Assembly: GCA_003446375.1 (NCBI GenBank)
Contig: DMAW01000101.1
Coordinates: forward strand, 1-10,469
Direction of reading: 5' to 3'
From: Eubacteriaceae bacterium
GTDB lineage: Bacteria > Bacillota > Clostridia > Eubacteriales > Alkalibacteraceae
DNA length: 10,469 bases
The translations under genes and the position numbers were made by a program. Below, piece by piece: positions 6,619 to 10,469 of this stretch; position 1 is the first letter of the stretch; each line of letters begins with the position of its first letter. The notes below the pieces were generated by a model. It had not been told where the DNA came from and did not search any database. It was given only the letters and a program-made list of their open reading frames with translations.

Positions 6619-7263
6619 ATGGGACAAATAAATCACGAATATATTGAAACCTACATCAGAGGGTTGCTCAAAAACGAAGATAAATTGCTTTTAGAGCTTG
6701 AAGACTATGCAAAAAAATATAATGTACCCATAATACATCCGGAAGTAAGGCAGCTTATCGGCATATTGCTGGAAACAGGAGGGTACAAAAAGATACTGGA
6801 GATCGGAACGGCTATTGGTTATTCCGCTCTTTCATTTGTCAAGAAAAACGAAAACATAACCGTGGATACTATAGAACTTAACGAAGATATGGTAAAATTA
6901 GCAGGAGAAAATATCGAAAGAGCAGGCTATGATGACCGTATAAAGATAATACATGGAGATGCTTCAAAAGAAATTAAAAATATCGATAAAAAGTACGATG
7001 TGATATTTCTGGATGGAGCTAAAGGGCATTATATACACATGCTTGAAGATTGCCTAAGGCTTTTAAATAATGGAGGCATGATCATATCGGATAATGTCCT
7101 ATTTCGAGGAATGGTTGCAACTGACGATCTTGTCAAACGCAGAAAGATAACGATCGTAAAGAGGATGCGAAAGTATCTCAAAGCCCTAAGTGAACACCCC
7201 ATGCTTGAAACCAGCATAATCCCAATAGGGGACGGGCTGGCTGTAAGCAGGCTTGTTAAGTGA
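6619..7263 (+). CDS. trmR: tRNA 5-hydroxyuridine O-methyltransferase, TrmR (YrrM) type
   Basis: This is an SAM-dependent class I O-methyltransferase of 214 residues. B. subtilis TrmR (YrrM) methylates 5-hydroxyuridine at tRNA position 34 to 5-methoxyuridine, which widens wobble decoding. Seen here: the SAM motif ILEIGTAIGYSAL (about 59-71), VDTIELNEDMVKLA with the acidic ribose-binding residue, IIHGDA, the metal-site region VIFLDGAKGHY, and ISDNVLFRG. A TTG at 6604 would extend the frame, but GGAAGGAGG (6606-6614) lies just before ATG 6619, so that start is chosen. It is read after RNase J. trhP, which makes the substrate nucleoside, follows after 180 bases that include a repeat insertion. 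The general fold is certain. The tRNA role rests on the family pattern and the trhP neighbour; a plain catechol-type O-methyltransferase cannot be excluded from motifs alone. Confidence 0.88.
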   Translation: MGQINHEYIETYIRGLLKNEDKLLLELEDYAKKYNVPIIHPEVRQLIGILLETGGYKKILEIGTAIGYSALSFVKKNENITVDTIELNEDMVKLAGENIERAGYDDRIKIIHGDASKEIKNIDKKYDVIFLDGAKGHYIHMLEDCLRLLNNGGMIISDNVLFRGMVATDDLVKRRKITIVKRMRKYLKALSEHPMLETSIIPIGDGLAVSRLVK

Positions 7264-7267
7264 TTTA

Positions 7268-7294
7268 GAAAGTTGAAAGCGGAAAGTTGAAAGC
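7268..7294 (+). repeat. Short tandem duplication after trmR
   Basis: GAAAGTTGAAAGC occurs twice (7268-7280 and 7282-7294) with one base between, four bases after the trmR stop codon. No function is evident. Confidence 0.7.
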
Positions 7295-7301
7295 AGAAAA
7301 A

Positions 7302-7360
7302 TACTGTCATTTCGAGCACAGCGAGAAATCTCAGGACAACTGTAACTAGCATTACAAGCA
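7302..7360 (+). repeat. GTCATTTCGA repeat family, copy 2 (left part only)
   Basis: A left end (CTGTCATTTCGAGC to CTCAGGA, 7304-7336) has its hairpin at 7309-7329 with loop ACA. The internal hairpin TGTAA/TTACA follows (7341-7356), with the same loop layout as in copy 1 but changed stem bases that still pair. No right end is recognisable in 7361-7443, which shows only weak similarity and no clear promoter or gene. It lies between trmR and trhP and lengthens the gap between two functionally linked genes. Confidence 0.75.
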
Positions 7361-7443
7361 ACATACTTAGCATATGTAGGGTAGGGTCTCTTACCACAAC
7401 CGTATAACTATCAATCTGATTATCATATAGTGAGGAATAAACC

Positions 7444-8670
7444 ATGAAAAAACCTGAACTGCTGGCTCCGGCCGGGACCCTTGAAAAACTTAAATACGCA
7501 ATTACATACGGCGCCGATGCCGTTTACCTTGCAGGACAGGCCTACGGTCTTAGAGCCAAGGCAGGCAACTTTACTCCGGAGGAAATGAAAAAGGGCATAG
7601 AATTTGCCCATTCTCAAGGCAAGAAGGTATATACCACCCTTAACATATTTGCCCACAATCAAGATTTTGAAGGACTTGAAGAATACATAAAAACCTTGTT
7701 AGACTTAAAGGTAGACGGAGTTATCGCTGCAGATCCGGGGATAATAAGCGTAGTCAAGGCGACTGCCCCCGATCTTAGGATCTCTCTTAGCACTCAGGCA
7801 AATAACACCAATTACCACAGCGCAAATTTCTGGCACCAAAACGGAGTTAAAAGGATCGTACTTGCCAGAGAGATGAGCATCCGGGAGATAGACCAGATCA
7901 GAGCCAATACGCCACCGGATCTAGAGCTTGAAGCCTTTGTCCATGGTGCCATGTGCATGTCATACTCGGGAAGGTGCCTTTTAAGCAACTACATGGCAAA
8001 CAGAGATGCAAACAGGGGAGACTGTGCCCAGCCCTGCAGATGGAATTACACACTTATGGAAGAAAAGCGCCCCGGAGAACATTTTCCGGTATTTGAAGAT
8101 TCCAGGGGAACATACATATTTAATTCCAAGGATCTTTGCATGATTAAAAGGATTCCTGAGCTTATAGGCGCCGGAATCGACAGCTTTAAGATCGAAGGCC
8201 GAATGAAGAGCCTTTACTATGTCGCGACTGTGGTGGGAGTTTACAGAAGAGCAATAGATGCTTACTTTAATGATCCTGAAGGCTACAGTTTCAACCCAGA
8301 ATGGTTTGAAGAGCTTCAAAAGGTAAGCCACAGAGGTTATACGGAAGGGTTTGCCTTTGAAAAGCCGGGTCAGGAGGAGCATAATTATTCTACAAGCTCG
8401 TATACCAGAAATTACGATTTCACCGGCTCGATTTTGGATTACGACAAGGATAAGAAGCTTGCAAAGATAGAAGTCCGAAACAAGATATTTTCAGGTGAAA
8501 CTATGGAGCTCATGTCCCCGGGCAAAGAGCCTAAAGAATTTATAATCAGTCAGATTATCGATGAGGAGGGCAATACGTTAGAGGATGCTCCTCATCCTAA
8601 GCAAATAATATACGTGCCTTGTGAAGAAGAAGCGACTAAATGGGATCTGCTGAGAAGAGAAATAGTTTGA
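7444..8670 (+). CDS. trhP: tRNA hydroxylation protein TrhP (peptidase U32 family, YrrO/YegQ-like)
   Basis: TrhP proteins are needed to hydroxylate uridine at tRNA position 34 using prephenate, the step before TrmR methylation; the old name peptidase U32 is misleading for this branch. The 408-residue protein begins with the family start KKPELLAPAGTLEKLKYAI and AVYLAGQAYGLRAKAGNF. The U32 signature ELEAFVHGAMCMSYSGRC lies near residues 161-178. Cys171, Cys178, Cys194 and Cys198 (the last two in GDCAQPCRW) form a conserved set that probably holds an iron-sulfur cluster. SFKIEGRMKSLYYVATVVGVYR follows near 248-269, and the C-terminal small beta domain covers about 330-400. ATG 7444 has TGAGGA at 7431-7436. 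Two such genes occur in B. subtilis (yrrN, yrrO); only one is seen here, and its length fits YrrO and E. coli YegQ better than the shorter YrrN. What follows is repeat sequence, not udk-greA. Confidence 0.9.
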   Translation: MKKPELLAPAGTLEKLKYAITYGADAVYLAGQAYGLRAKAGNFTPEEMKKGIEFAHSQGKKVYTTLNIFAHNQDFEGLEEYIKTLLDLKVDGVIAADPGIISVVKATAPDLRISLSTQANNTNYHSANFWHQNGVKRIVLAREMSIREIDQIRANTPPDLELEAFVHGAMCMSYSGRCLLSNYMANRDANRGDCAQPCRWNYTLMEEKRPGEHFPVFEDSRGTYIFNSKDLCMIKRIPELIGAGIDSFKIEGRMKSLYYVATVVGVYRRAIDAYFNDPEGYSFNPEWFEELQKVSHRGYTEGFAFEKPGQEEHNYSTSSYTRNYDFTGSILDYDKDKKLAKIEVRNKIFSGETMELMSPGKEPKEFIISQIIDEEGNTLEDAPHPKQIIYVPCEEEATKWDLLRREIV

Positions 8671-8678
8671 AGCAAAAG

Positions 8679-8838
8679 CACATGCTAATTTCTGTCATCC
8701 AGAGGACCGGCTTAGCCGGGACGTAGGGATCTCAGTAATTACTATGATCAATAATTGCATGTGCGTCAAATACCATTGCAAATTTTAGAATCACCTAAGA
8801 TTTCTCATTGCATTCGAAATGACGGATTTAGGTATTTG
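8679..8838 (+). repeat. GTCATCC/GTCATTT repeat family, copy 3 (complete, 160 bases)
   Basis: The left end starts at CACATGC (8679) and GTCATCC (8694). It has an internal hairpin CCGGC/GCCGG with TTA loop (8707-8719), then GACGTAGGGATCTCAG. The centre contains CAAATACCATTGCAAATTTT (from 8767), matching the 3' end of the GIY-YIG gene at 10416. The right end has the 21-base hairpin at 8800-8820 and closes with GTATTTG (8832-8838). From 8694 to 8840 it differs from copy 4 at two positions only. The similarity to copy 4 continues loosely to about 8882 (AGGAATCC, CATACTTACAACTTATAACCT). CAAGGA-A-TCCTTG at 8849-8861 is a perfect small palindrome. This and copy b of the second family fill the 323-base gap; no gene is seen in it. 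Confidence 0.88.
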
Positions 8839-8905
8839 TTTTTGACCCCAAGGAATCCTTGCATACTTACAACTTATAACCTACATCTTACAACTTGTTT
8901 CCCGT

Positions 8906-8942
8906 AGGGCGAAGCCCTGCATTTCACAGTCGCTCAGCGACT
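8906..8942 (+). repeat. Copy b of the second short hairpin repeat family
   Basis: AGGGC/GCCCT around a GAA loop (8906-8918) and AGTCGC/GCGACT around a TCA loop (8928-8942) are perfect small hairpins. GCATTTCACAG between them matches GCATTTAACAG at 2412-2422, and AGCGAC matches 2429-2434. Both copies lie shortly upstream of a coding region. The function is unknown. Confidence 0.5.
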
Positions 8943-8993
8943 AAACAACTGCCCCACGACCTTTAACTGATAACTAAAAAAGGAGCTGACAAC

Positions 8994-9671
8994 ATGATTT
9001 CACCAAAGAAAAAACGAATTGCGCTGATTGCCCACGACAATCGAAAAAAAGATCTTTTAGACTGGGTCAAACAATACGTAAATTATCTGATTTTTCCCCT
9101 GTATGACCAGTTGATGGCAAACAGGCAGATCTTAAGCCAAAAGCAGGCAGTTCTTGATGAGCTTACAGAGCTTAGCAAGGGCAGCAACTTGGAAAACGAA
9201 GAGGCAAGAGTAGATGAATTGGTTTCGCAAATGGATGAAAAGATACCTGATGATACCATGCTGCCTTTGTTGTATCTGGATGTCTTAGAAATGGTCGGCG
9301 AATCCGGCGCGGCACTGGAGAGCGTGGATTTTAACGTACCTTCAAAGGAAAATGACCCTGGATATGAGGGATTGTTTTTGAACAGCATCGAGTTCAAGGT
9401 AATCTTGATGGGCAATTATCAAAACTTGGACGACTTTGTAGGCCTTGTTTACGAAAATACCCGAAAGATGGACGTAGTATGGATAAGCTATGAAAAAAGC
9501 GAGGATACCATAAGGGCCACAGTAAACCTTAAAGCATATGCTTTCCTAAGAGACGGCGAGAACTTTACCGGCTTTACGGATTATGAGTTCATCGAAGATC
9601 AGCCTTTTGGAAAGGATAATCCTTTTGTAAGCGGAGGCCAGACTCAGCAAGCTGAAGAAGATGAAGAATAA
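8994..9671 (+). CDS. Chimeric ORF: methylglyoxal synthase start fused to PilO-like protein
   Basis: The frame of 225 residues has an excellent ribosome site (AAGGAG, 8980-8985). Residues 7-26 (KRIALIAHDNRKKDLLDWVK) are the start of methylglyoxal synthase MgsA, including its first strand and AHD motif; the rest of that enzyme, with its catalytic aspartates and histidine, is absent. From about residue 31 the protein reads like PilO of type IV pili: the end of a hydrophobic segment (YLIFPLYDQL), a coiled coil (about 40-80), and a mixed alpha/beta part with SGAALESVDF, MGNYQNLDDFVGLVYENTRKMD and NLKAYAFL. PilO normally has a full N-terminal membrane helix; here only its last residues remain. The junction lies near codons 26-31 (about 9069-9086). 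Neither parent function is likely to survive. A deletion joining mgsA to a pil operon, or an assembly join, would explain it. The MgsA part is near certain; the PilO assignment is by pattern only. Confidence 0.75.
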   Translation: MISPKKKRIALIAHDNRKKDLLDWVKQYVNYLIFPLYDQLMANRQILSQKQAVLDELTELSKGSNLENEEARVDELVSQMDEKIPDDTMLPLLYLDVLEMVGESGAALESVDFNVPSKENDPGYEGLFLNSIEFKVILMGNYQNLDDFVGLVYENTRKMDVVWISYEKSEDTIRATVNLKAYAFLRDGENFTGFTDYEFIEDQPFGKDNPFVSGGQTQQAEEDEE

Positions 9672-9691
9672 AAAATAGATTTATTAATACG

Positions 9692-9725
9692 AAAAACTGC
9701 AGGTGGCGCTTGCAGTTTTTTTTTT
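9692..9725 (+). terminator. Rho-independent terminator after the chimeric ORF
   Basis: AAAAACTGCA (9692-9701) pairs with TGCAGTTTTT (9711-9720) around a nine-base loop, followed by further T residues to 9725. It starts 20 bases after the stop codon of the chimeric ORF. The A-rich 5' arm could make it work from the other strand too. Confidence 0.85.
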
Positions 9726-9759
9726 ATTGTAGCATAATAAAAAGAATAAGAAAGCGCGG

Positions 9760-9919
9760 CAAATACAAACATCCGTCATCCAGAGGACCGGCTTAGCCGG
9801 GACGTAGGGATCTCAGTAATTACTATGATCAATAATTGCATGAGCTTCAAATACCATTGCAAATTTTAGAATCACCTAAGATTTCTCATTGCATTCGAAA
9901 TGACGGATTTAGGTATTTG
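9760..9919 (+). repeat. GTCATCC/GTCATTT repeat family, copy 4 (complete, 160 bases)
   Basis: Bounded by CAAATAC (9760-9766) and its exact inverse GTATTTG (9913-9919). The stretch 9775-9921 is the same as 8694-8840 except for two bases. The right-end hairpin lies at 9881-9901. Downstream, AGGAATCC and CATACACTTACAGCTTACAA (to about 9970) again resemble the flank of copy 3, so the repeated unit may be near 210 bases. The stretch 9726-10133 contains no gene; it holds copies 4 and 5 and their flanks. Confidence 0.88.
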
Positions 9920-10009
9920 TTATGACCACACAGGAATCCCCATACACTTACAGCTTACAACTTTTAACCTGTGATATTTAAGTTATAAGACTTAGGCTAT
10001 AAGCAAAAT

Positions 10010-10107
10010 CACATGCAAACATCTGTCATTTCGAGCATAGCGAGAAATCTCAGGAATAACTTTGCTTAGCAATGGCCTGTGCCGCATGAGAAGTTTAGGT
10101 ATTTGTT
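10010..10107 (+). repeat. GTCATTTCGA repeat family, copy 5 (left end before the GIY-YIG gene)
   Basis: The left end begins at CACATGC (10010). The hairpin is at 10028-10048 with loop ATA, then CTCAGGA, then an internal hairpin TTGC/GCAA with TTA loop (10062-10072). At 10094-10107 TTTAGGTATTTGTT equals the outer part of the right ends of copies 3 and 4, so this may be an internally deleted element rather than only a left end. The GIY-YIG start codon is 26 bases further on. Confidence 0.78.
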
Positions 10108-10133
10108 AGCAATCATGAAATTAGGTGTAATCC

Positions 10134-10436
10134 ATGAAAAATTGTTATGTTTATATTATAACTAATAATAATAATTCGGTAATATATATCGGCGTTACAA
10201 ACGATATTTACAGGAGAATTTACGAACATAAAAATAAACTAATTCCTGGATTCAGCAAAAGATATAATTTACATAAGCTTATTTATCTAGAGTATTATAA
10301 TCAAATAGAGGATGCAATATTTAGAGAAAAGCAAATTAAAAAGTTTTCAAGATTAAAGAAAGAAGAATTAATAAATAAATTAAACCCTAATTGGATTGAT
10401 ATCTTTGAAGATGGACAAATACCATTACAACTTTAA
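10134..10436 (+). CDS. Single-domain GIY-YIG nuclease, 3' end inside repeat
   Basis: This is a predicted DNA endonuclease of 100 residues from the small stand-alone GIY-YIG family (COG2827-like). The domain fills almost the whole protein: YVYIITN (5-11) and VIYIGVTND (16-24) give the GIY-YIG strand pair, RRIYEHK follows with the conserved Arg and His, KLIYLEYY is the central strand, and AIFREKQIKKFSRLKKEELI carries the metal-binding Glu. NPNWIDIFED is the usual end. The last six residues and the stop codon are encoded by sequence (10416-10436) that matches the repeat copies. ATG 10134 has TAGGTG at 10122-10127. The gene is clearly richer in A and T than its neighbours, with runs such as ATAATAATAAT, suggesting separate ancestry. 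Repeat ends flank it on both sides. A role in moving the repeats is inference; the substrate and function of this family are not established to my knowledge. Confidence 0.88.
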   Translation: MKNCYVYIITNNNNSVIYIGVTNDIYRRIYEHKNKLIPGFSKRYNLHKLIYLEYYNQIEDAIFREKQIKKFSRLKKEELINKLNPNWIDIFEDGQIPLQL

Positions 10437-10469
10437 GAATCACCTGAGATTTCTCATTGCATTCGAAAT
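10416..10469 (+). repeat. GTCATTTCGA repeat family, copy 6 (right end, cut by window edge)
   Basis: These 54 bases match 8767-8820 of copy 3 at 50 positions by eye. They include the last codons and TAA of the GIY-YIG gene, CACCTGAGATTTC, and the right-end hairpin at 10449-10469, which closes exactly at the last base of the window. The outer part (GACGGATTTAGGTATTTG in other copies) would lie just beyond. Confidence 0.85.

Noticed and set aside
6016..6636. Open frame of about 200 codons on the - strand opposite the end of rnj
   Set aside because: It lies within the well-supported RNase J gene, has a composition typical of an antisense shadow, and shows no recognisable domain or ribosome site.
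7361..7443. Promoter for trhP in TATAAC/TATCAT-rich sequence
   Set aside because: Possible -10 words are present, but no -35 element lies at a suitable distance.
10134..10436. GIY-YIG protein as a group I intron homing endonuclease
   Set aside because: No interrupted host gene or intron core is visible, and the protein is only the nuclease domain, without the DNA-binding modules of known homing enzymes of this class.
4165..10469. The recurring units as a CRISPR array
   Set aside because: The copies are dispersed over kilobases between genes, differ in length, have inverted-repeat ends and no regular spacers, and there are no cas genes.
1..10469. tRNA, rRNA or riboswitch genes
   Set aside because: No cloverleaf with a conserved T-arm, no rRNA stretch and no recognisable riboswitch core was found by eye on either strand.

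Overview
The window looks like the chromosome of a low-to-moderate G+C anaerobic Firmicute, probably a clostridium in the broad sense. The support is the conserved block alaS - ireB (yrzL) - ruvX (yrrK) - DUF1292 (yrzB) - trmR (yrrM) - trhP (yrrN/O type), purine-rich Shine-Dalgarno sites, AGA/AGG arginine codons, fur and RNase J inserted in that block, and a ferredoxin-type aldo/keto reductase. All recognised genes read on the + strand. No genus can be named from the sequence alone.

Layout. 1-1922 is the 3' three quarters of alaS. 2057-2317 is ireB, closed by a strong terminator. 2352-2471 is a leader built of small hairpins, followed by an iron-sulfur aldo/keto reductase (2472-3419), ruvX (3423-3839) and a DUF1292 protein with a histidine-rich N-terminus (3860-4147). 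A 300-base repeat-filled gap then leads to a clear sigma-A promoter with a Fur-type box, fur (4461-4907), and RNase J from a TTG start (4925-6595). trmR (6619-7263) and trhP (7444-8670) follow; together they would make 5-methoxyuridine at tRNA position 34. The theme is translation and RNA metabolism: tRNA charging, 16S rRNA maturation, RNA decay and wobble modification, with an iron regulator and a kinase-target protein among them. In B. subtilis mltG (yrrL) lies between yrzB and yrrM; here fur and rnj occupy that place and no mltG is seen.

From about 8671 on the sequence changes character. A 225-codon ORF (8994-9671) is a chimera: its first ~25 residues are the start of methylglyoxal synthase and the rest resembles the periplasmic part of type IV pilus protein PilO. 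It lies between two nearly identical direct repeats of about 160 bases.

These repeats belong to a family with at least six full or partial copies in the window (4165-4388, 7302-7360, 8679-8838, 9760-9919, 10010-10107 and 10416-10469), all in the same orientation. Their ends are imperfect inverted repeats of about 46 bases. Each end folds into the same hairpin: ATTTC/GAAAT stem, tandem G-A mismatch, two base pairs, three-base loop. The last copy contains the 3' end and stop codon of a small AT-rich GIY-YIG nuclease gene (10134-10436). The most interesting reading is that the short copies are non-autonomous remnants of a GIY-YIG-carrying element, comparable in layout to REP sequences and their RAYT transposases but with an unrelated nuclease. 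This is inference from the sequence and untested. A second, smaller hairpin repeat family occurs just upstream of two genes (2399-2455 and 8906-8942).
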